Shown: positions 41,101 through 51,500 of the stretch, in pieces
Layout: the number at the start of each line of letters is the position of its first letter
How positions within the stretch are numbered: the first letter of the stretch is position 1
Source of the DNA: Eutreptiella sp. 'Long Island Sound 2002'
Lineage: Eukaryota > Euglenozoa > Euglenophyceae > Eutreptiales > Eutreptiaceae
Length of the DNA: 64,000 bases
Assembly: GCA_964036045.1 (NCBI GenBank)
Contig: OZ038379.1
Location: 81,622,562-81,686,561 of the forward strand
Reading direction: 5' to 3'
Notes under the pieces: generated by a model
Told to the model about the DNA's origin: nothing
Database searches by the model: none
What the model saw: only the letters and a program-made list of their open reading frames with translations
Position numbers and translations under genes: made by a program

Positions 41101-41790
41101 TCATACCGCAGGGGACCGCGTAGTGGGGTCCCACATCTTCGCGGATCCGGATGGGGGGTTAGTGGGATTGGTGGGTTCGGTGGTAGCGATCGTTTTGGGG
41201 GGGTTAGACTCTTCGTTTGTGGGGGCGGGGGGTTTGTGCTTTTTCTTGCCCGCCCGGGCCTCTTCCGGGTACCTCGAGGGTGGGGAAGAGGAGGGAGCGG
41301 GACACCTCGTAGAGTGTGGTGCCGCCCGGGTATTCCACCCAAACGGCACCATACGTCCACCCATGGACACCGCGATCGGTGCCCTTCTCTACCCCGCTGG
41401 GGTAGGGGACGTGGGCGACCGTCCTGACGATCGGATCGGCGGGACGGTCGTCCATCTTAGGGGTGTCGGTCTTGGTCGGGGGGAAGGGTGGGCGGTGGCG
41501 GTCTTGGGGGAGTTGGCGGGTTTGGGGGGCGGGGACGGCCTTCATAGGCCTTGCGGGGGAGGTAGAGGCGGGGGATTGGGGCTTTTTGGCTCGGGGGATC
41601 ACCCCGTCGCCACTCTCGTCGGACGACTCGACGGAAAACTTTCGCTTCTGGGCGGGGGGTGGGGGGCGGGTCGGGTTCGGCTTCGCTTGGCGGGGGGGTG
41701 TTTCGGGGCGGTGGTGGTGGACGCCCCCCCCCCCTCCACCCCCTCGTCCCCGTCGCTCCCCCCACCCCCTCCCATGCTCCCCCACATACC
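41101..41790 (-). CDS. 3' exon(s) of a GC-rich minus-strand gene
   Basis: Minus-strand frames read KRKFSVESSDESGDGVIPRA (a Ser/Asp-acidic segment like a phosphosite cluster next to KKP), then TKTDTPKMDDRPADPIVRTV, GVHGWTYGAVWVEYPGG and TTLYEVSRSLLFP. Alternative 3' frames end at 41204 (PRPHKRRV) or 41101 (KMWDPTTRSPAV), and CTCGAG/GTACCC at about 41275 could be a splice donor switching between them. Upstream is Pro-rich. The plus-strand frame 41039-42073 is Gly-rich and reads as a shadow. No domain identified; GWTYGAVWVEYPGG resembles a small beta-barrel reader strand pair but this is only an impression. Confidence 0.4.
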
Positions 41791-41882
41791 CTCACCCCCC
41801 CCCCCCCCGCATACTCCACCTCCTACATCCGAGCCCCCTCTCCGGGCCGGAAGTGGCACGACGTCACCCAGACACCGCTCAC

Positions 41883-42049
41883 CACATGTGCGGTCTCTCG
41901 GTCGTGGAGACCGCGCAAGAGAGCAAGGCCCAGGGGTGGCCACGATGCAGTGTAGGGCCCCCCAGGGGTACTCCCTGGGAGCCCTCAGCGTCTCGCCACG
42001 CCATCCGGATGGGCGTGGCATTTGTCGCGTTCACCACGACGTCAATCAC
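41883..42049 (-). CDS. Internal exon of the GC-rich minus-strand gene
   Basis: Bounded by an acceptor CTGCAG (42050-42055) after a T-rich tract and a donor GTGAGC (41877-41882). Translation in phase with the upstream exon: VIDVVVNATNATPIRMAWRD, AEGSQGVPLGGPTLHRGHPW, ALLSCAVSTTERPHM plus two bases. Codon choice is GC-ending. The clean borders and continuous frame make splicing the best explanation. No family recognised. Confidence 0.5.
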
Positions 42050-42223
42050 CTGCAGGAATTAAAAAAACCGTGAATTAATTTTTTCAACGACTTTTTTAAT
42101 TTTCGACTTTAATATTAACCTTTAACTTTTAATAGTTCGAGCGGCGGTTCAAAAATTAAATATTAATCTCGAGAAATTAATGCTGGCGACCTAAAAATTC
42201 AGCAAAGCAAGCAAGCACCATAC

Positions 42224-42405
42224 CTCGAACGAACCGCGCGTGCCAGCTGCCTGCACTGCCCCCATGGCATCTCGGAATTGAGACGCTACAGTTGGGGCCT
42301 CTATGGGGGCTCCCGCGCTGGCCATTGGGACCCATTGGGCCGCCGGCTTGGCCACGTTCGCGGCCACCGAGGCCGCCTTCACGCTGCGGGAGTTGGGTAT
42401 CAAGC
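42224..42405 (-). CDS. Upstream exon of the GC-rich minus-strand gene
   Basis: The acceptor CTAG/G is at 42405/6, immediately beside palindromic array 3. The donor GAG/GTATGG is at 42223/4. The frame reads LIPNSRSVKAASVAANVAKP, AAQWVPMASAGAPIEAPTVA, SQFRDAMGAVQAAGTRGSFE and joins in phase 0 to VIDVVVNATN in the next exon across a 174-nt AT-rich intron. GC-rich third positions. The array occupies the intron position 5' of this exon. Function unknown. Confidence 0.5.
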
Positions 42406-42409
42406 CTAG

Positions 42410-42865
42410 TCCGGAGGGGATGTGATGATTCCCTGAGGGGTGTAGACCCTTCAGGGAATCATCGCATTGGGTATACACTAGTCTAAAGGAGATGGGATGA
42501 TTCCGTGAGATGTGTAGAACCTTTAGGTAATCATCGCATGGGGTGTACACTAGTTTGGAGGGGATGCGATGATTTCCTCAGGGGTGTAGACCCTTCCGGG
42601 ATTCATCGCATGGGGTATACACTAGTGTAGAGGGGATGCGATGATTCCCTTAGGGGTGTAGACCCTTTAGGGAACCATCGCAAGGGGTATATACTAGTCT
42701 AGAGAGGATGCGATGATTCCCTGAGGGGTGTAGAACCTTTAGGGAATCATCGCAAGGGGTATACACTAGCTTCGCGGGGATGCGATGATTGCTTGAGGGG
42801 TGTAGACCCTTCAGAGACTAATGGCATGGGGTATACACTAGTCTAGAGGGGATGCGATGGTTCCT
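42410..42865. repeat. Palindromic minisatellite array 3
   Basis: Seven units: GATGCGATGATTCCCTGAGG, GGTGTAGACCCTTCAGGGAA, TCATCGCATGGGGTATACAC, TAGTCTAGAGGG. Same hairpin as array 1 with small changes. It runs directly into the large 12-mer array, as array 1 does. Confidence 0.85.
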
Positions 42866-45800
42866 ATGGGGACATATGGGTACCTATGGGGTCCAAGGGG
42901 ACTTATGGTGGCCTAGGGGCCCCCATGGGGCCCTTTTGGGACCTATGGGGACCTATGGGCGGGGGTATGGGGACCTATGGGAACCTTTGGGGACTTATGG
43001 GCACGCATGGGGACCTGTGGGGTCCTTTGGGGACCTATGGGGGCTTATGGGGGCCTTTGCGGACCTATGGGGACCTATGGGAACCTATTGAGGCCTATGG
43101 GGACCTATGGGGGCCTATTCGCACCTTTTGGGACCTATATTGGCCTATGGGGACCCGTGGGGAGGACATTTGGGGACCTGTGGGGGGACCTATGGGGACC
43201 TTTGGGGACCTATGGGGCTGTATGGGGGCCTATGGGGATATATTGGGAAATATTGGGGCGTTTGGGGACCTATGGGGGCCTTTGGGGACCTATGGGGACC
43301 TTTGGGGGCCTATGGGGACCCATGGGGGCCTTTTGGTACCTATGGGGACCTATGCGGGCCTATGGGGGCCTTGGGGGACCTATGGGGACCCATGGGGGCC
43401 AATAGGGACCGATGGGGTCCTTTGGGGACCTATGAGGACCTATGGGGGCTTATGGTGGCCTAGGGGCGCTTATGCGGTTCGGTGGGGACCTACAGGGGCC
43501 TATGGGGTCCTGTGGGAACCTTTGGGGGCCTATGTGGTCCTTTGGGCCTATGGGGACCTATGGGGGCCTATGGCGTCCATGGGGACCTGTGGGGACGTAT
43601 GGGGCCCTACAGCCACCTATGGGGACCTTTGGGGACCTATGGCGACATATGCAAACTTGTGCGGTCCATGGGGACCTATGGGGGCCCAGGGGCGCCTATG
43701 GGGCCCTATTGGGACGTATGTGGACCTATGGGGGGGGTATGGGGTCATACGCTGACCTATTGGCACCTATGAGGACCTATGAGAACCTATGGGGGCCTTT
43801 GGGGACCTATGGGAACCTTTGGGGACCTATGCGCGCCCATGGGGACGTGTTGGGTCCTTTGGGGACCTATGGGGACGTACGGGGGCCTATGGGGGACTTT
43901 GGGTACCTATGGGGACCTTTGGGGACCCATGGGGACCTATTGGGGCTTATGGGGACGGGACCTCTGGGGACCTATGGGGCCCTATGGGGGCCTATTGGCA
44001 TCTTTGGGGACCTATAGGGGCCTATGGGGACCTGTGGGGGGGACGTGTTTGGACCTTTTCGGACCTATGGGCACCTATAGGTCCCCTTAGGGACCTATCG
44101 GGGCCCATGGGGACCTATGCGGGCCTGTGGGGACCTATGGCGACGTATCGGGCCTTATGGGGACCTATTGGGACGTATTGGGGCGTTTGCGGACCTAAGG
44201 GCACTTATGGGGATCTTCTCGGGGCCTATGGGGGCGTATGGGGACCTATGGGGACCTCCGGGGACCTATGGGGGCCTGTGGGGACCTATGGTGACGTATG
44301 GGGGCCTATGGGGAACCATTGGGACGTGTTGGGGCGTTTGGGGACCTAAGGGCACTTATGGGGACCTTTTGGGGGGGTATGGGGGCCTATGGGGACCCAT
44401 GGGGGCCTTTTGGGACCTATGGGGACCTATGGGGGCCTTTTGGGACCTATGGGGGCCTATGGGCACCTATGGGGACCTTGGGGGACCTATGGGGGCTTGT
44501 GGGGACTTCGGGGAATTTTTGGGGTCTTATGGGGACCATTGGGGACCTATGGGAACCCATTGGGCCCTATGGGGACGTGTGGGGACCTATGGGGGCCTAT
44601 GGGGGCCTATTGGCACCTCTGGGGACCTTCAGGGGCCTATGGGGACGTGTGGCGGGGACGTAAAGTGACCTATGGGGGCCCATGGGGACCTATGGGGGCC
44701 TTTGGGGACCTAAGGGGATGTATGGGGGCCTATGGAGATCTATTGGGACATATTGGCGCTTTTGGGGAATTATGGGCACCTATGGGGGCCTTTGGGGGCC
44801 AATGGGGACCCATGGGGGCCTTTTGGGACCTATGGGGGCCTTTTGGGACCTATGGGGGCCTATGGGGGCCTTGGGGGGCCTATGGGGGCCTTGGGGGACC
44901 TATGGGTACCTATGGGGAATTATGGGGACCTCCAGCACCTACTGGGGCCTGTGGGGACCCATGGGAACCTTTGGGGACCTATGGGGGCCGATAGGGACCT
45001 ATGGTGTCCTTTGGGGACCTATGGGGTCCTTTTGGGGACCTGTCGGGATCTTTGGGGACCTATGGAGCCCTTTGGGCACCTATGGGGATATATGGGAACC
45101 TATAGGGACATATGGGAATCTATGGGGTCCACGGGGACCCATGGGGACATATGGGAACCTATGGGGTCCATGGGGACCTATGGGGGCCTACGGGCGCCTA
45201 TGGGGCCCTATTGGGACGTATGGGGACCTATGGGGACATATGGGAACCTATGGGGCTTTGTGGGGACCTACGGCGCCTACGTGGTCCTTTGGGCCTATCG
45301 GGACCTATGGGGGCCTATGGCGTCCATGGGGATATTTGGGGACCTATGGGGCCCTTTGGGGACCTATGGGGACATATGGGGACCTATGGGGTCCATGGGG
45401 CCCTAGGGGCGCCTATGGGGCCCTTTTGGGACGTATGGGCACTAATGGGGGGCGTATGGGGGCGTATGCGGACCTATTGGCACCATCGGGGACCTATAGG
45501 GGCCTATGGGGACTTGTGCGGGGGACCTATGGGGACCTTTGGGGACCTATGGGCACCTATGGGTCCCTTTGGGGACCTTTGTGGGCCCATGGGGACCTAT
45601 GAGGTCCTGTGGGAACCTATGGGTACGTATGGGGGACTATGTGGACCTACCTATTGGGACATGTTAGGGCGTTTGGGGACCTAAGGGCACCTATGGGGAC
45701 CTTTGGGGGCCTGTGGGGACCCATGGGGTCTTTTGGGACCTATGGGGACCTATGGGGGCCTATGGGGGCCTTTTGGGACCTATGGGGGCCCATGGGGACC

Positions 45801-47217
45801 TATGGGGTCCTGTGGGAACCTATGGGTACGTATGGGGGACTATTTGGACCTACCTATTGGGACATATTAGGGCGTTTGGGGACCTAAGGGCACCTATGGG
45901 GACCTTTGGGGGCCTATGGGGACCCATGGGGTCTTTTGGGACCTATGGGGACCTATGGGGGCCTATGGGGGCCTTTTGGGACCTATGGGGGCACATGGGG
46001 ATTTATGGGCGCCTATGGGGGCCCATTGGGACCTATGGGGGCCTATGGGGACCTATGAGGACCTATGGGGGCCTGCGTCGACCTCTGAGAATTTTTGGGG
46101 ACCTATGGGTATCTCCGGCGACCTATGGCGGCCTATGGGGACCTATGGGAACCTTTGGGGACTTATGGGCACCCATTGGGATCTATGGGGTCCTTTGTGG
46201 ACCTATGGGGGCCTCTAGGGGCCTGTTGGCACCTTTGGGGACTTATGGGGACCTATTGGGGACCTATAAGGATCTCCGGGGACCTGTGGGGTCCTATCGG
46301 GACCCATGGGAATCTTTGGAGACCTATGGGGGCCTATGGGGACCTGTGGGGACCTATGGGGTCATTTGCCGACCTTTGGGGGCCTATAGGGTCCTTTGGG
46401 CCCATGGGGACCTATGGGGGCCTATGGGCACCTTTGGGGGCCTATGGGGGCCTTTGGGTACCTATGGGGACCTTTTGGACCCGTGGGGACCTTTGGGGAC
46501 ATACAGGAACGTAAGGGGGTCTATGGGGGCCTATGGGGAGCTTTGCGGACCTATGGATATCTCCGGGGACCTATGGGGGCCTATGGGGACGTATGGGAAC
46601 CTTTGGGGACCTTTGGGCACCCATGGGGACCTATGGGGTCATTTGGGGACCTATGTGGGCCTACGGGGGCCTATTGGCACCATTGTGGACCTATGGGGAC
46701 CTATGGGGGCCTATGGGGACCTATGGGCATCTTTGGGGACCTATGGGGACCTACGGGGGCCTATTGGCACCTTTCGGGACCTATCGGGGCCTTGGGGGAC
46801 CTATGGGGACCTCCGGCCACCTTTGGGGGCCTATGGGGGCCTTTGGGGCCCTATGGGGGCCTATGGGGACCTGTGGGAACCGATGAGGACCTATGGGGGC
46901 ACAAAGCGCCCTATGGGCACCTATGGGGGCCTATGGGGGCCTATGGGGGCCTATTGGCACCTATGGGGGCCCATGGGGACCTACGGGGAGCTATGGGGCC
47001 CGTTGCGGACCTATGGGGACCTTCTTCGGACCTATGGGCACCTATGGGTCCCTTTTGGGACCTATGGGGACCTTTGGGGACCTATGGGGGCCTATGGGAA
47101 CCTATGGGGCCCTATGGGGGCCTATTGGCACCTTTAGAGACCTATGGGGACCGTTGGGGACCTATGGGGACCTATGGGGTCCTATGGCGGCCTATCGGCA
47201 CATTTGGGGACCTATGG
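42866..47217 (+). repeat. 12-bp minisatellite GGGGACCTATGG, array 2, left part (4.35 kb)
   Basis: Same unit and strand as array 1. Includes local higher-order duplication, for example a 203-bp tandem pair (GGGCGTTTGGGGACCTAAGG at 45668 and 45871). Open forward frames up to 474 codons are spurious. Confidence 0.9.
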
Positions 47218-48514
47218 CAGGGGTATGCGCCCGCCAAATCGCTGGCGGCGTTGGCGAGGAAAGTTCGTCTGGCGGTGGCGGGGAAATTTCCCATAATTCT
47301 TAAAGGCTATAGTGGGCTTGTCGAACAGCTGGTGCTGGGATGATTGGGATTGGTGGAACTATGGGGAATTATGGGGAATTATGGGGAATTGTGGGGGAAT
47401 TATGGGGAATTATGGGGAATTACGGGGAATCCGGGTGGAATTATGCGGAATTATGGGGAATTATGGGGAATTATGGGGAATTATGGGGAATGGTGGTGGA
47501 ATTATGGGGAACTATGGGGAATTATGGTGGAATTATGGGGAATTATGCCGGAATTATGGGGAATTATGGGGAATTATGGGGAATTATGGGATGTCATTTC
47601 TTGTGTTGGTGATCGTTGTTTTTTGTCGTCGTATGTGTCCTTGCTTCCACAGACATGTCAGACTTTCATCCTCACAACAATCAAGAACGAACCAGCAGGA
47701 ATGAACAGCAAGCCACGAGGAATCAAGAATAGACCAGCAACGTTCACCAGCAACTGGGCAACACATCAGGAATCAACAGCAAGCAATCGGGAAGCATCAA
47801 AAGCAAGCCATCGGGAACAACTAGCAGCACATCAAGAATCAAAATCAAGCCACAATTCCCCCATAATTCCCCAAATTTCCCCATCATTCCCCAAAATTCC
47901 CCATAATTCCCCATAATTCCCCCATAATTCACCATAATTCCCCATAATTCCCCATAATTACCCCATAATTCCCCATAATTCCCCATAATTCCCCCATAAT
48001 TCCCATAATTCCCCATAATTCCCCATGATTCCCCCATAATTCCCCATAATTCCCCATAATTCCCCATAATTCCCCCATAATTCCCCATAATTCCCCCATA
48101 ATTCCCCATAATTCCACCATAATTCCCCATAATTCCCTATAATTCCACCCAAATTCCACCATCATTCCCCATAATTCCCCAAAATTCCCCATAATTCCCT
48201 ATAATTCCCCCATAATTCCCCATAATTCCCCATAATTCCCCATAATTCCCCATGATTCCCCCATAATTCCCCATAATTCCCCCATAATTCCCCATAATTC
48301 CCCCATAATTCCCCATAATTCCAACATAATTCCCCATAATTCCCTATAATTCCACCCAAATTCCACCATCATTCCCCATAATTCCCCATAATTCCCCATA
48401 ATTCCCCATAATTCCCCATAATTCCCCATAATTCCCCATAATTCCCCATAATTCTCATAATTCCAGTCGTCTGGCGGGGAACCGTTGTCTGGCGCAGGCG
48501 GGCGCATACCCCTG
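47218..48514. mobile_element. Foldback element inserted in the 12-mer array
   Basis: Perfect 18-bp terminal inverted repeats CAGGGGTATGCGCCCGCC (47218-47235 and mirrored 48497-48514). Flanked by CTATGG on both sides (47212-47217, 48515-48520). Deleting one copy with the element restores the GGGGACCTATGG register exactly, which indicates a 6-bp target duplication. Inside are two opposed arrays of a 10-mer: GGGGAATTAT (47352-47595) and its complement ATTCCCCATA (47850-48460), separated by about 250 bp. No transposase is encoded. Confidence 0.8.
47596..47849. other. Loop region of the foldback element
   Basis: Unique sequence with ATCAACAGCAAGC / ATCAAAAGCAAGCC repeats on its right half. No convincing ORF. 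Confidence 0.4.
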
Positions 48515-51500
48515 CTATGGGGACCTGTGGGGACCTATGGGGGCCTAAGGGGACCTATGGGGGCCTATGGAGGCCTATGGGAGTTGTTGGGGCCCTATGG
48601 CGACCTATGGGGATCTATGTGTGCCTTTGGGGACCTATGGGGACGTTTGGGGACCTATGGGGACCTTTGGGGACCTATGGGGACCTTTGGGGACCTATGG
48701 GGACCTTTGGGGACCTATGGGGACCGTTGGGAACCTATAGGGACCGAGGTGCACCTATGGGGGCCTTTGGGGACCTATTGGGACCTATGGGCACCCATGG
48801 GGACCTTTCGGGACCCATGGGGACCTATGGGGACCTATGGGGTCCTTGGGGGACCTTTGGGGGACTAGGGGGTCCTTTGGGCCGATGGGGACCCATGGGG
48901 GCCTGTGGGGACCTGTGGGGACCTATGGGGTCCTTGGGGGACCTTTGGGGACCTTTGGGGACCTATGGGGGCCTCACGGGACCTAGGGGGCCAATGGGGG
49001 CCTTTTGGGACCTACGGTGACCTATTTGGACCTATGGGGACCTTTCGGGACCCATGGGGACCTTGTGGGGCCAATGGGGACCCAAGGGGGTCTATGGGGG
49101 CCTATGGGCAGCTTTGGGGACATATGGGTATCTCCGGGGACCTATGGGGGCCTATGGGGAGGTATGGGAACCGTTGAGGACCTATGGGCACCCATGGGGA
49201 TCTATGGGGTCCTTTGGGGACCTATGTGGGCCTCTGGGGGCCTTTTGGCACCTTTGGGGACCTATGGGGACTTATTGGGGAACTATAAGGATCTCCGGGG
49301 ATCTATGGGGTGCCATGGGGACCTATGGGAACCTGTGGGGACCTATGGGGACCCGTGGGGACCTATGGGGCCCTGTGGGGACCTATGGGGTCCTTTGGGG
49401 ACCTATGGGGGCCTATAGGGCCCTTTGGGCCGATGGGGACCTATGGGGGCCTATGGGCACCTAGGGGGGCCTATGGGGGCCTTTGGGGACCTATGGGGAC
49501 CTTTCGGACCCATGGGGACCTTTGGGGACATATGGGGATCTCAGGGGGTCTATGGTGGCCTATGGGGAGCTTTGGGGTCCCATGGATATCGCCGGGGACC
49601 TATGGGGGCCTACGGGGGCCTATTTGCGCATTTGGGGACCTATGGAGACCTATGGGGACCTATGGGGGCGTTTGGGGACCTATGCGGGCCTATGCAGACC
49701 TATGGGGAGCTCCAGGGACCTATGCGGGCCTAGGGGCGCCTATGGGGCCCTTTTGGGACGTACGGGCACCTATGGGGGGCATATGGGGGCGTATGCGGAC
49801 CTATTGGCACCTTCGGGGACCTATAGGGGCCTATGGGGACTTGTGCGGGGGACCTTTGGGGACCTTTGGGGACCTATGGGGGCCTCACGGGACCTAGGGG
49901 GCCAATGGGGGCCTTTTGGGACCTACGGTGACCTATTTGGACCTATGGGGACCTTTCGGGACCCATGGGGACCTTGTGGGGCCAATGGGGACCCAAGGGG
50001 GTCTATGGGGGCCTATGGGCAGCTTTGGGGACATATGGGTATCTCCGGGGACCTATGGGGGCCTATGGGGAGGTATGGGAACCGTTGAGGACCTATGGGC
50101 ACCCATGGGGATCTATGGGGTCCTTTGGGGACCTATGTGGGCCTCTGGGGGCCTTTTGGCACCTTTGGGGACCTATGGGGACCTATTGGGGAACTATAAG
50201 GATCTCCGGGGATCTATGGGGTGCCATGGGGACCTATGGGAACCTGTGGGGACCTATGGGGACCCGTGGGGACCTATGGGGACCTGTGGGCACCTATGGG
50301 GTCCTTTGGGGACCTATGGGGGCCTATAGGGCCCTTTGGGCCGATGGGGACCTATGGGGGCCTATGGGCACCTAGGGGGGCCTATGGGGGCCTTTGGGGA
50401 CCTTTCGGACCCATGGGGACCTTTGGGGACATATGGGGATCTCAGGGGGTCTATGGTGGCCTATGGGGAGCTTTCGGGTCCCATGGATATCGCCGGGGAC
50501 CTATGGGGGCCTACGGGGGCCTATTTGCGCATTTGGGGACCTATGGAGACCTATGGGGACCTATGGGGGCGTTTGGGGACCTATGCGGGCCTATGCAGAC
50601 CTATGGGGAGCTCCAGGGACCTATGCGGGCCTAGGGGCGCCTATGGGGCCCTTTTGGGACGTACGGGCACCTATGGGGGGCATATGGGGGCGTATGCGGA
50701 CCTATTGGCACCTTCGGGGACCTATAGGGGCCTATGGGGACTTGTGCGGGGGACCTTTGGGGACCTTTGGGGACCTATGGGCACCTATCGGTCCCTTTGG
50801 TGACCTCCGTGGGCCCATGGGGACCTATGGGGTCCTGTGGGGACCTATGGGGACGTATGGGGGACTATGTGGACCTACCCCTTGGGACACATTGGGGCCT
50901 TTAGGGACCTAAGGGCACCTATGCGGACCTTTGGGGGCCTATGGGGACCTATGGGGACCCATGGGGTCTTTTGGGACCTATGGGGACCAATGGGGGCCTC
51001 TGGGGGCCTTTTGGGACCTATGGGGGCTAATGGGGACCTATGGGCGCCTATGGGGGCCCATTGGGAGCTATGGGGGCCTATGGGGACCTATGGGGACCTA
51101 TGGGGGCCTGCGTCGACCTCTGAGAATTTTTGGGGACCTATGGGTATCTCCGGCGACCTATGGTGGCCTATGGGGACCTATGGGAACCTTTGGGGACCTA
51201 TGGGCACCCATTGGGATCTATGGGGTCCTTTGTGGACCTATGGGGGCCTCTGGGGGCCTGTTGGCACTTTTGGGGACCAATGCGGACCTATTGGGGACCT
51301 ATCAGGATCTCCGGGGACCTGTGGGGTCCCATGGGGACCTATGGGAACCTTTGGAGACCTATGGGGGCCTATGGGGACTTGTGGGGACCTATGGGGTCAT
51401 TTGGGTCTATGGGGGCCTATAGGGTCCTTTGGGCCGATGGGGACCTATGGGGGCCTATGGGCACCGTGGGGGCCTATGGGGGCCTTTGGGGACCTATGCG

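Noticed and set aside
41039-42073. 344-codon plus-strand ORF
   Set aside because: Gly/Val-rich shadow of the minus-strand exons, which have splice borders and better peptide composition.
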